From an uncultured Eisenbergiella sp. (lineage in GTDB: Bacteria; Bacillota; Clostridia; Lachnospirales; Lachnospiraceae): a DNA stretch of 25,655 nucleotides. The notes beneath the pieces were generated by a model. It searched no databases, had not been told where the DNA came from, and was given only the letters and a program-made list of their open reading frames with translations. The position numbers and the translations under genes are program-made. Location of the stretch: contig CAJUEL010000056.1 in NCBI GenBank assembly GCA_910585455.1, positions 1 to 25,655 of the forward strand. The letters run 5' to 3'. Positions 1-7,037 of this stretch are shown piece after piece. Positions within the stretch are counted from its first letter, which is position 1; each line of letters starts with the position of its first letter.

Positions 1-19
1 AATGGGCAAACCATTACTT

Positions 20-41
20 TTGTAACTTTATTGTAACTTTA
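20..41. repeat. Two tandem copies of an 11-bp unit
   Basis: The unit TTGTAACTTTA occurs twice head to tail (20-30 and 31-41). It lies just upstream of a terminator hairpin, so it is probably the tail of a transcript from a gene left of the window. No function can be assigned. Confidence 0.5.
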
Positions 42-58
42 TGCGGTTATCCTGGGAG

Positions 59-90
59 ACAGGAGCGCTTCGGCACTCCTGTTTTTTGTT
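59..90 (+). terminator. Rho-independent terminator of an upstream gene
   Basis: The stem CAGGAG (60-65) pairs with CTCCTG (76-81). It continues as a short inner stem capped by a UUCG tetraloop (69-72) and is followed by six T. No gene in the window ends before it, so it most likely closes a plus-strand gene left of position 1. Confidence 0.7.
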
Positions 91-247
91 ACACTCCACC
101 CTGACGGTATCGTGAACTGCAGAAACAGGAAAATTTTGAAAAAGAAAACTTTTTCTCAGTTGATGACAATATATGCATGCAAGGGCAAATCTTTGCAAAT
201 CGGCTTGGAAGAATAAAAAAATACGTAAACCGGATGATCCTGTTAAA
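91..247. other. Intergenic stretch with no recognised feature
   Basis: AT-rich sequence between two terminator hairpins. An 80-codon minus-strand frame runs through it, but that frame also crosses the terminator at 59-90 and has no ribosome binding site, so I do not treat it as a gene. Confidence 0.4.
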
Positions 248-294
248 AAGGGTATAGAGCTTTCCAATGTGTAGAAGCTCTATACCCTTATTTT
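245..294 (-). terminator. Strong, possibly bidirectional terminator hairpin
   Basis: A perfect 15-bp stem (248-262 with 275-289) has a 12-nt loop. On the minus strand the stem runs into five T, so it can end the transcript of the small gene at 363-506. On the plus strand it is followed by ATTTTA, so it may also stop readthrough towards that gene. Confidence 0.7.
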
Positions 295-320
295 ATGCTT
301 GAGAATCCGCCGAAGAGTTT

Positions 321-354
321 ATCGTGAATGACAGTCAATTTTGACGTTCACGAT
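321..354. repeat. Inverted repeat downstream of the small minus-strand gene
   Basis: ATCGTGAA (321-328) is an exact inverted repeat of TTCACGAT (347-354). An inner stem GTCAA/TTGAC (334-338 with 341-345) continues it, with a 5-nt bulge on the left. It lies between the small minus-strand gene and its terminator. It could be a transcript-stabilising hairpin or the end of an old mobile element. Confidence 0.45.
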
Positions 355-362
355 CATGATGT

Positions 363-506
363 TCAGTTGCCATCCTCCAGCATCAGCTGGAAAATGTCTC
401 TCAGCTTTAGCAGTTCTTCATTATCCGGCGTTTTGTTTACTGCCTTTTCGATTAATTCCAGAGCAAGTCTGATAAAGCCCTGAAACTGTTTGTTTGTCAT
501 GCTCAT
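363..506 (-). CDS. Small protein of unknown function (47 aa)
   Basis: The minus-strand frame from ATG at 506 to TGA at 363 encodes 47 residues: MSMTNKQFQGF, a mainly helical middle, and an acidic end in LMLEDGN. Two in-frame Met codons (506 and 500) are possible starts; the first has an AGG 8 nt upstream. Hydrophobic residues spaced every three or four positions suggest two short amphipathic helices; there is no signal peptide or membrane segment. A near-perfect sigma-A promoter lies upstream (554-582) and a 15-bp terminator downstream (245-294), so it forms a complete one-gene transcription unit. I do not recognise the family. The promoter, terminator and protein-like composition are the reasons to call it real; homologues are not checked. 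Confidence 0.62.
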   Translation of the reverse strand: MSMTNKQFQGFIRLALELIEKAVNKTPDNEELLKLRDIFQLMLEDGN

Positions 507-553
507 ATGATCGCCTGCTTTCCATAAATGCGGGCTACCTGATAACTGTATTT

Positions 554-582
554 ATTATAACAATTAAAAATCAAAGTGTAAA
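554..582 (-). promoter_or_regulatory. Sigma-A-type promoter of the 47-aa gene
   Basis: Read on the minus strand, TTTACA (582-577) and TATAAT (559-554) are separated by exactly 17 bp. The -10 is consensus and the -35 differs at one base. Transcription would start near 547, giving a leader of about 40 nt before the ATG at 506. Confidence 0.65.
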
Positions 583-737
583 GCATTTATTTAAAACAGA
601 GCTGTTACGTCATTACCTGCGATTTCGTTACGATTCATGGCCTGATTGTCTCCCCGCCGCCCCGTTTCCCTCCGTCTCTGCTCTTTCTCCCCACTTCATG
701 AAAAGTAATGATTTCCCCGATTCCCTGGAATGAATTC
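583..737. other. Spacer between divergent promoters, nothing recognised
   Basis: This spacer separates the minus-strand promoter at 554-582 from the plus-strand promoter at 738-766. Positions about 645-695 are strongly pyrimidine-rich on the plus strand. No convincing gene, operator or RNA was seen. Confidence 0.4.
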
Positions 738-766
738 TTGACAAATCAAAACGAATGAAATAAAAT
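738..766 (+). promoter_or_regulatory. Sigma-A-type promoter of the ABC transporter operon
   Basis: A consensus -35 TTGACA (738-743), a 17-bp spacer and TAAAAT (761-766) fit a strong vegetative promoter. Transcription would start near 773, leaving an A-rich leader of about 60 nt before the start codon at 832. No operator was recognised. Confidence 0.7.
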
Positions 767-831
767 ACAAACAAGAAATAACAAGTATGAACAAATATAA
801 AATGGAATGAAATGAAGAAAGGAAGCCAAAA

Positions 832-2628
832 ATGAAAAAGACAACTCCCCAATCAAAATCCCGCCTGCTCTTTTTAAACGATTGCCTCAAAGGATACCGG
901 CTGACGCTCTTTCACGTCCTGCTCATGAGCATCCTGGTGACCATGCTGGGCATGAACTGGCCGATGGTATACCGCTACATATTAAACGAGGTTTTTTACA
1001 ATCGTTCCCTGCAGGGACTGCGGGATATTTTTTTCGTGTATCTGGCGCTGTTCGTATCGGAGAAATTCCTGCAATATCTCTGGCAGCGGGCGGAAGCGGT
1101 CATGGCGACCGACTTTTTACAGAAGGTCAGAAACCGGATTTACGGAAAATATTTTTCTTTGCCCATGGCAGAACAGGAGAAATATGATGCCGGGGAGGTG
1201 ATGGATATTTTGAACTATGACGTGCAGCAGCTGTATACATTTCTGATCGGCGAAGGGGTCTTTGCGGTCACGAGCCTGCTCAGGCTGCTTCTGGCGCTCG
1301 GATGTATTTTTTTCATAAACCCCTTTGTGGCGGTCTTTATCTCCCTGCTGGTGGTGGTAAATTACGCGGTTTCCCGGCTTTTAAAAGAACGGATGATGCG
1401 GCATTACAGAGGCTACAAGGCGCATCTGGAGGAATACAATGGCTTTCTTATGGATGCGCTGTCCGGTCTGAGGGATATCAAAATATTTGACGCGGCAGGC
1501 TATTTTCACAGAATGTTTATGGAACGGACAAAAACGATTTTCGGGCTGTGGGGGCAGCAGATGTCAGAGGAGGTGCGCAGGGAAAATGTGAACACGGCAT
1601 TTAGGGTCCTTTCGGAAATCGTATTATATGCGGCGGCAGCATTCGCGGTGCTTTCTGACCGGCTGCTGCTGGGAGATTTTGTATCCCTGATGATTTATTA
1701 CGAGTGGATCAAGCTGTTTTTCAGTTTTTTTGCCCAGCTGTTTACCGGCGCCTCCAAAAGCTTTGTATCGTTGGACAGGATCATGGAATTGTGTGAAAAG
1801 AAAGACGAGAATTTGAGCGGCGCGGATTTTTGCGCGGGAGATATCACGCTGGAGAAGGTTTCCTTTTCCTATGAAAAAAAGAAGGAAGCGCTGCAGGACG
1901 TTTCTGTTTGTATTCCCCGAAACAGGGTGGTGGCCTTTGCGGGCGGCAGCGGCTGTGGAAAAACAACCCTGACGCGTCTGCTTTTGCGGCTTTATGAGCC
2001 GTCTGCGGGAAGGATTCTGATAGACGGCAGGGACCTGCGGGAAATCAGCCCTGAAAAATTACGGGAAAAGGTCGGCATCGTCAATCAGAACGCGCGCATG
2101 TTCCGGGGAAGCATCCGGCATCAGCTTTCGGCGGGAAGGGAGGATGTGGCCGAAGGGCGGATGTGGGAAGCCCTTCGGATCGCTCATGCCGACGAGTTTG
2201 TCCGCGCCCTGCCGGACATGCTTGACACGGTGATCGGCGGCGATACCGCGCTGTCAACGGGGCAGAGCCAGCGGATCATTCTCGCCGGAATTCTGTTGAA
2301 AAATCCGGATATCATGATTCTGGATGAGGCGACCTCCAACATTGACGAGGAGACGGAGCGGCAGTTTATAAAGGACCTGAAAGAGGTGATCCGGGACAAA
2401 ACGGTAATTCTGTCCGCATACAGAAAAGAGTCGCTTAAGCTTGCGGATACGATTCATTATATGGAGGGAGGCAGGATTTTACAGAGCGGTTCCTGGGAGC
2501 GGCTTTTGGACACCTGCGAAGGATTTCGGAGGCTGGTGTGGGAGCATGCAGGAGACGGGCAACCGGCTCCCATGCGCGTTGGCGCGTCGCCAAATGGCGG
2601 AGCGGTTTTGGAAGGAGGTACGAGATGA
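832..2628 (+). CDS. ABC transporter, fused membrane and ATPase domains
   Basis: The 598-residue protein has the layout of an exporter half-transporter: a membrane domain (about 20-310, several hydrophobic segments) followed by an ATPase domain (about 335-560). Visible motifs are Walker A GGSGCGKT (371-378), the Q-loop Gln (419), the signature LSTGQ (474-478, usually LSGGQ), Walker B ending in Asp498-Glu499, and the D-loop SNID. The H-switch position, usually His in the AHR motif, is Tyr530 (SAYRKES). Loss of that His weakens or abolishes ATP hydrolysis in studied family members, so this half may be a degenerate site in a heterodimer. The start is preceded by AAAGGAAG. Its stop overlaps the next gene (ATGA), which encodes the apparent partner. 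The substrate is unknown; peptide, lipid or drug export are all possible. Confidence 0.88.
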   Translation: MKKTTPQSKSRLLFLNDCLKGYRLTLFHVLLMSILVTMLGMNWPMVYRYILNEVFYNRSLQGLRDIFFVYLALFVSEKFLQYLWQRAEAVMATDFLQKVRNRIYGKYFSLPMAEQEKYDAGEVMDILNYDVQQLYTFLIGEGVFAVTSLLRLLLALGCIFFINPFVAVFISLLVVVNYAVSRLLKERMMRHYRGYKAHLEEYNGFLMDALSGLRDIKIFDAAGYFHRMFMERTKTIFGLWGQQMSEEVRRENVNTAFRVLSEIVLYAAAAFAVLSDRLLLGDFVSLMIYYEWIKLFFSFFAQLFTGASKSFVSLDRIMELCEKKDENLSGADFCAGDITLEKVSFSYEKKKEALQDVSVCIPRNRVVAFAGGSGCGKTTLTRLLLRLYEPSAGRILIDGRDLREISPEKLREKVGIVNQNARMFRGSIRHQLSAGREDVAEGRMWEALRIAHADEFVRALPDMLDTVIGGDTALSTGQSQRIILAGILLKNPDIMILDEATSNIDEETERQFIKDLKEVIRDKTVILSAYRKESLKLADTIHYMEGGRILQSGSWERLLDTCEGFRRLVWEHAGDGQPAPMRVGASPNGGAVLEGGTR

Positions 2629-3344
2629 ACAAAAACAGATTTCAGATTGCGCGCAGCCTTTTGGCTGGGGAAAACGGCGGGAAGCATATGGGCATCATGC
2701 TCCTTTTGGTGCTCCATACGTGTATGATGACCGCTTACCCGTTTCTATATAAATATTTTATCGACGAGGTGCTGTTTCAAAGAAATCTTCATAAGCTTAT
2801 TGATGTGATCCTGTCGATGCTTTTGTGGATGGCGGGCGCGATGCTGGTCACCCGGTGGCGGAAGGGAGCCGAGAAAAATTTCATTCTTTCCATATCCATG
2901 AAGGTAAAAGAAAGGATTTTCCGCCGTTTTCTGGGCGGGGGTCTGGAGAAAGAACAGACCCGGGATGCGGGGGAAATGAAGCAGGTTCTGGAGGAGGACG
3001 TAAAAGAAATCGAAACGTTTTTTGCAAAGGATATTTTTGAGTTTCTTTTGTCGGTTTTGACGGTGATACTCCTGACAATGGTGATGGCCCTGCTGCAGCC
3101 GGTTCTGACGCTGTGCTGTTTTGGCTTTTTCCTTTTATCCTATGTGGAAACAAAATATCTGAACCGGAAAATGACGGAAAATGCGGTACGGCTGCGCCGG
3201 GAAAGGGCGGCTGAGGAGCAGCGGCGGCTGGAGGACCTGGCGCATGGCGTGGATGTGAAATGTCTGAACATGGAACGGACGCTGTTGCATGATTTCGAGG
3301 AAAGAACGGCCGGCCTGCGCTCCCTGATTCGGACTGAAAACTGA
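2625..3344 (+). CDS. ABC transporter membrane domain, truncated, no ATPase
   Basis: The 239-residue product resembles the start of a second exporter half-transporter. It has the same helix layout, including a YKYFIDEVLFQRNLH stretch that parallels YRYILNEVFYNRSLQ of its neighbour. It stops in the coupling region, before any Walker A, signature or Walker B motif. The ATG overlaps the previous stop (ATGA at 2625-2628), with a good AAGGAGG just upstream, so this start is preferred over an earlier in-frame one at 2538. The 106 nt to the next gene hold no remnant of an ATPase domain in any frame I checked. This suggests a deletion rather than a single frameshift. It is probably a decaying gene, though a membrane-only subunit cannot be excluded. 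Confidence 0.75.
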   Translation: MNKNRFQIARSLLAGENGGKHMGIMLLLVLHTCMMTAYPFLYKYFIDEVLFQRNLHKLIDVILSMLLWMAGAMLVTRWRKGAEKNFILSISMKVKERIFRRFLGGGLEKEQTRDAGEMKQVLEEDVKEIETFFAKDIFEFLLSVLTVILLTMVMALLQPVLTLCCFGFFLLSYVETKYLNRKMTENAVRLRRERAAEEQRRLEDLAHGVDVKCLNMERTLLHDFEERTAGLRSLIRTEN

Positions 3345-3370
3345 TTTCTCCGAGGCGCAATATTTTTTGG

Positions 3371-3399
3371 TTGACCCGGACGCGAGATTGTTGTAGTCT
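3371..3399 (+). promoter_or_regulatory. Promoter of the ycxB-tsaE-tsaB-rimI operon
   Basis: TTGACC (3371-3376) and TAGTCT (3394-3399) are 17 bp apart. They lie between the truncated ABC gene and the next start codon at 3451. The leader contains a GCCCG/CGGGC hairpin (3422-3437) directly in front of the GGGAGG ribosome binding site. Confidence 0.55.
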
Positions 3400-3450
3400 A
3401 TTACTGTTGGAACGAATGAATGCCCGATCAGACGGGCGGGAGGTATAGAC

Positions 3451-3924
3451 ATGGAACTGGAATTTGACGTGAACATAAATGCGGGCGCTTTATATGACTA
3501 CATGCTGCGCCACACCTACAGCGCGGCATCCGGCATATTGGGAAGCGCCGTGGGCGCGCTGGGCGTCGTGGCGTTTTTCATGAACGGCTACCCGCTTTAC
3601 CTGATACTGGGCGTGATCATCCTGTTTTACCTGCCCGTATCCCTGTGGCTGCGTGCCAAACGGCAGGCGTTAAACCCGGTATTTAAAAAGCCCCTTCATT
3701 ATAAAATGACGGAGGAAGGGGTGGCGGTTTCGCAGGGAGAAGAGGAGCAGTTTCAGCGGTGGGAGGACATGTACAAGGCGGTTTCCACCGGGCGCAGCAT
3801 CATTTTGTATACGAGCATGGTCAACGCCAGCATTTTTCCAAAGGATGAGCTGGGAGAGAAAAGGCAGGATGTCATCGCCATGATTTCCACCCACATGCCG
3901 GCGAAAAAGGTGAACATACGGTAG
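3451..3924 (+). CDS. YcxB-like membrane protein
   Basis: The 157-residue protein has two hydrophobic segments (about 27-45 and 49-67, the latter ending WLRAKR). A soluble C-terminal half follows, with MTEEGVAVSQGEEEQFQRW, IILYTS and IFPKDEL. This pattern (two membrane helices, then a small beta-rich domain with a Trp in the middle and a late PK-E/D-L) fits the YcxB-like family, whose function is unknown. The start follows GGGCGGGAGG with good spacing. It is the first gene after the promoter at 3371-3399, and tsaE begins 8 nt after its stop, so the two are surely co-transcribed. A link to t6A synthesis is not implied by the family. Confidence 0.72.
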   Translation: MELEFDVNINAGALYDYMLRHTYSAASGILGSAVGALGVVAFFMNGYPLYLILGVIILFYLPVSLWLRAKRQALNPVFKKPLHYKMTEEGVAVSQGEEEQFQRWEDMYKAVSTGRSIILYTSMVNASIFPKDELGEKRQDVIAMISTHMPAKKVNIR

Positions 3925-3932
3925 GGGGTATT

Positions 3933-4379
3933 ATGGAAATCGAAAGCTTTTGCGCAGAGGACACCTTTGCAATCGGGGAAAAAATCGGAAAAGAGGCGTT
4001 GCCGGGGCAGGTATACACCCTGATCGGCGATCTGGGCGTGGGCAAGACCGTGTTCACCCAGGGGGTGGCGGCAGGGCTTGGCATCACAGAGCCGGTGAGC
4101 AGCCCCACCTTTACGATTTTACAGGTTTATGAGGAGGGAAGGCTGCCCTTTTACCATTTCGATGTTTACCGCATCGGCGATGTGGAGGAGATGGAGGAGA
4201 TCGGGTATGAGGACTGCTTTTTCGGGGAAGGGCTGTGCCTGATCGAGTGGGCGAACCTGATCGAGGAAATCCTGCCCCCCATTTATATAGAAGTAAAAAT
4301 TGAAAAGAATCCGGAAAAGGGATTTGATTATCGAAAGATTGCGATCACGAAGCATAGCGGACCGGAGGGGAATATATGA
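3933..4379 (+). CDS. tsaE: TsaE, ATPase of tRNA t6A synthesis
   Basis: The 148-residue protein is normal length for TsaE (YjeE). It shows the P-loop GDLGVGKT (32-39), the family SSPTFTILQ motif after it, and FYHFDVYRI. TsaE works with TsaB and TsaD in forming N6-threonylcarbamoyladenosine at position 37 of ANN-decoding tRNAs; its ATPase cycle resets the TsaBD complex. The stop overlaps the tsaB start (ATGA at 4376-4379), typical of translational coupling. tsaD lies downstream in the same direction. The threonylcarbamoyl-AMP synthase TsaC is not in the window. Confidence 0.95.
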   Translation: MEIESFCAEDTFAIGEKIGKEALPGQVYTLIGDLGVGKTVFTQGVAAGLGITEPVSSPTFTILQVYEEGRLPFYHFDVYRIGDVEEMEEIGYEDCFFGEGLCLIEWANLIEEILPPIYIEVKIEKNPEKGFDYRKIAITKHSGPEGNI

Positions 4380-5149
4380 AAATTCTGGCTTTGGACAGCT
4401 CCGGCCTGGTGGCGGGCGTGGCGCTGATAGAGGACGACGTGCTGGTTGCGGAATACAGCACGAATTATAAGAAGACCCATTCCCAGACATTGCTGCCGAT
4501 GCTGGACGAGATCAGGAAAATGGTGGAGCTGGATCTGCATACGCTGGACGCGATCGCGGTTTCTGCGGGACCCGGCTCCTTTACGGGACTGCGCATCGGC
4601 GCGGGCACGGCAAAGGGGCTGGGGCTGGTGTTGCATATTCCCCTGATCGCGGTGCCCACCGTGGACGCGCTGGCCATGAACCTGTATGCCAGCGAAAAGC
4701 TCATCTGCCCGATGATGGACGCGCGGCGCAGTCAGGTATACACGGGACTTTATGAATTCCGGCGGGACAATGCCTCCTATAGGCTGTGTGCGCCGCTTGC
4801 CCAGTGCGCGCTGCCGGTGGCAGAGCTGGCAGAACGCATCAACGGGCTGGGCAGGGAGGTCATCTTTTTGGGGGACGGCGTTCCGGTTTATCGGGAAGAG
4901 CTGGAACGACAGATCAAAGTGCCCTACAGCTTTGCGCCCGCCTCCTGCAACCGTCAGCGGGCGGCGTCCGTGGCGGTGCTGGGCAGCGAATATATGCGGG
5001 AAGGAAAGACCGTCAGCGCGGATGACTTTGCGCCGGAATATTTGCGGATGTCCCAGGCGGAGCGCACGCGCATGGAAGCGGACAGAGCGGAGCGGGAGCG
5101 CATGCGGGCGGGCATTACGCCGCACAGCGTGCAGGAGACAAAGGCGTGA
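4376..5149 (+). CDS. tsaB: TsaB, scaffold subunit of the t6A complex
   Basis: The 257-residue protein begins MKILALDSS, the start of the ASKHA fold. It carries THSQTLLPML (34-43) and the hallmark GPGSFTGLR (65-73). TsaB is a catalytically inactive paralogue of TsaD that dimerises with it for t6A synthesis. The gene overlaps tsaE by 4 nt and its own stop overlaps the rimI start by 4 nt (GTGA). The C-terminal 30 residues are rich in Arg, Glu and Met (RMEADRAERERMRAG), a charged tail beyond the core fold that looks poorly conserved. Confidence 0.95.
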   Translation: MKILALDSSGLVAGVALIEDDVLVAEYSTNYKKTHSQTLLPMLDEIRKMVELDLHTLDAIAVSAGPGSFTGLRIGAGTAKGLGLVLHIPLIAVPTVDALAMNLYASEKLICPMMDARRSQVYTGLYEFRRDNASYRLCAPLAQCALPVAELAERINGLGREVIFLGDGVPVYREELERQIKVPYSFAPASCNRQRAASVAVLGSEYMREGKTVSADDFAPEYLRMSQAERTRMEADRAERERMRAGITPHSVQETKA

Positions 5150-5622
5150 GGGCAGCGGGCAGCTCTGCCAGCGACGGCGACCAGCAGGAGGTCACCTTCC
5201 GCCGGATGCAGCCGCCGGATGCGGCAGCCGTGGCGGCGCTGGAGGAGGCATGCTCCCGGGAGGCATGGTCTGTGAAAGCCTATCTGGATGCCCTCGCCAA
5301 TGAAAATGCCTGTTATCTGGTGGCGGAGCTGGACGGCTGCATCGTCGGCTGCTGCGGGCTATGGCAGTCCTTTTCGGATGCGGATATCTGCAATGTGGCG
5401 GTGCATCCCGCTCACAGGCGTCGCCATGTTGCGAAACGGATGTTGACCGCGCTCATGGAGGAAGGAAAAAAGCGGGGTGTCGCTTTTTTCACGCTGGAAG
5501 TGCGGAAGGGAAACGATGCAGCGGTGCGCCTCTATGAAAAGCTGGGCTTCGTCACGGAAGGGGTGCGCAGGAGGTTCTATCAAAACCCGCCTGAGGACGC
5601 GCTGATCATGTGGAAAAGATAG
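5146..5622 (+). CDS. rimI: RimI-type ribosomal protein N-acetyltransferase
   Basis: The 158-residue protein is a single GNAT domain. The acetyl-CoA binding region is at 83-100 (NVAVHPAHRRRHVAKRML), and the C-terminal motif is LEVRKGNDAAVRLYEKLGF (117-135). RimI acetylates the N-terminal residue of ribosomal protein S18 in studied bacteria and is often encoded beside tsaB, as here. The start is a GTG overlapping the tsaB stop; the first 15 residues are non-conserved, so a later start cannot be fully excluded. Fusion or co-operation with TsaD is known in some Clostridia, but here the genes are separate. Confidence 0.9.
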   Translation: MRAAGSSASDGDQQEVTFRRMQPPDAAAVAALEEACSREAWSVKAYLDALANENACYLVAELDGCIVGCCGLWQSFSDADICNVAVHPAHRRRHVAKRMLTALMEEGKKRGVAFFTLEVRKGNDAAVRLYEKLGFVTEGVRRRFYQNPPEDALIMWKR

Positions 5623-5732
5623 GTACTGCATGGAGAATTTACCTCTGTTTTTATGAGAAAAAATCCTGTATACTGAATGTCGTAGGATTTTGACGAAAAA
5701 AACTGATTTTTGTCGCATAAGGAGAGGATAGC

Positions 5733-5978
5733 ATGCGTGAGTACGGAAAAGAAGAAAAAAAGCTGTGTGCCGTGATTTGTAATGGCTGCGGCAGGGAATT
5801 GAAGGTGGAGGAAGGCGTTTTAAAGGAAGGCTGTTTTGAAGGAAAGCAGCTTTTCGGTTATTTCAGCCCGTGGGATGGGGAATGTCACAGCTTTGATCTG
5901 TGCGAGGAATGCTATGGAAAAATGATACGGAAATTCCGTGTCCCCGTCAAAATTGAGGAAAACGCCGAGCTCCTTTAA
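5733..5978 (+). CDS. Small Cys-rich, zinc-ribbon-like protein
   Basis: The 81-residue protein has two CxxC pairs (Cys16/Cys19 in CNGCG and Cys57/Cys60 in CEECY) plus Cys12, Cys34 and Cys51. This suggests one structural zinc site of the ribbon type. It has no signal peptide or membrane segment. The start is supported by AAGGAGAGG about 8 nt upstream. The 110-nt gap after rimI contains a -10-like TATACT (5669-5674), but only a weak -35, so it may have its own promoter as well as operon readthrough. It sits between rimI and rnz. I do not recognise a characterised family. Confidence 0.72.
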   Translation: MREYGKEEKKLCAVICNGCGRELKVEEGVLKEGCFEGKQLFGYFSPWDGECHSFDLCEECYGKMIRKFRVPVKIEENAELL

Positions 5979-6050
5979 GGCTGTCATGCAAGGCGGCATG
6001 GCAGCTGGCTTTTACAGGAACAGCTCCTGTCAGAGCCGGGAGGAATGCAT

Positions 6051-7037
6051 ATGCTGGAAGTATGTCTTTTGGGAACAGGGGGAATGATGCCGCTGCCATA
6101 CCGGTGGCTCACCTCCATGATGGCCCGTTATAACGGAAAAAGTATTTTGATCGACTGCGGGGAGGGCACGCAGATCGCATTGAAGGAAAAGGGATGGAGC
6201 CCCAAGCCGATCGATATCATCTGCTTCACCCATTTTCACGCGGATCATATCAGCGGCCTGCCGGGAATGCTTCTCACAATGGGAAATGCAGAGCGGACGG
6301 AGCCGCTGCTTCTGATTGGTCCAAAGGGATTGACCAAAACGGTCAGCGCCCTGCGCGTGATCGCGCCGGAGCTGCCCTTTCCCGTCACATGTGTGGAAAT
6401 TGAAGGAAGTGAACAGCGGTTTGCGTTTGAGGGCTTTTATATAGAAGCGTTCCGTGTCAACCACAATGTGACCTGCTATGGCTACAGCATTGTGGTGGAG
6501 CGTGCCGGAAAATTCCAGCTGGAAAAGGCGGAAAGCCTGGGGATCGAGAAGCGCTACTGGAACAGACTGCAAAAGGGAGAGACGCTTACACTGGACGGAA
6601 AGGTCTATACGCCGGATATGGTCATGGGCGGCGCCCGCAAGGGGCTTAAGGTCACCTACTGCACGGATACCCGTCCGACGGAAGGAATCGTCGAGCACGC
6701 TGCAGATGCGGATCTTTTCATCTGCGAGGGGATGTATGGGGAACCGGACAAGCAGGAGAAGGCGAAGGAATACAAGCATATGACCTTTTTGGAGGCGGCA
6801 AATCTGGCAAAGCGCGCCGGGGTCCGTAAGCTTTGGCTGACCCATTACAGTCCCTCTCTGGTGCGTCCGGAGGATTTTATGGGTGGCGTGCGGAAAATTT
6901 TCCCCGGTGCGGTTGCGGCGAAGGACGGCAGGACAGTGGATCTTTTGTTTGACGGAGAAGACGCGCCTTCTGAGGGCAGCGCAGAGTGTGCGGCGGAAAA
7001 AGCGGCTGACAGCGGAAAGGAGCAGGATAGCAAATGA
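6051..7037 (+). CDS. rnz: Ribonuclease Z, tRNA 3' processing endonuclease
   Basis: The 328-residue metallo-beta-lactamase-fold protein starts MLEVCLLGTGG. It carries the zinc motif HFHADH (61-66), preceded by DCGEGTQ, with later conserved elements YCTDTRP and a HYSPSL histidine region. RNase Z cuts tRNA precursors just 3' of the discriminator base, which CCA-less tRNA genes need, such as the tRNA-Val at 9321. The ATG at 6051 is chosen because GGGAGG (6038-6043) is 7 nt away; an in-frame ATG at 6045 is too close to it. The stop overlaps tsaD (ATGA at 7034-7037). The last 25 residues are low-complexity (Ala, Glu, Ser, Lys). Confidence 0.93.
   Translation: MLEVCLLGTGGMMPLPYRWLTSMMARYNGKSILIDCGEGTQIALKEKGWSPKPIDIICFTHFHADHISGLPGMLLTMGNAERTEPLLLIGPKGLTKTVSALRVIAPELPFPVTCVEIEGSEQRFAFEGFYIEAFRVNHNVTCYGYSIVVERAGKFQLEKAESLGIEKRYWNRLQKGETLTLDGKVYTPDMVMGGARKGLKVTYCTDTRPTEGIVEHAADADLFICEGMYGEPDKQEKAKEYKHMTFLEAANLAKRAGVRKLWLTHYSPSLVRPEDFMGGVRKIFPGAVAAKDGRTVDLLFDGEDAPSEGSAECAAEKAADSGKEQDSK

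Noticed and set aside
628..890. Minus-strand frames over the ABC operon promoter
   Set aside because: They are Phe-rich translations of an A-rich leader and promoter, with no ribosome binding site.
4328..5125. Minus-strand open frame of 265 codons opposite tsaB
   Set aside because: It lies fully antisense to a confident gene, has Arg/His/Gln-rich composition typical of a shadow frame, and no ribosome binding site.
6030..6845. Minus-strand open frame of 271 codons opposite rnz
   Set aside because: Antisense to a gene with clear catalytic motifs; composition is that of a reverse-complement shadow.
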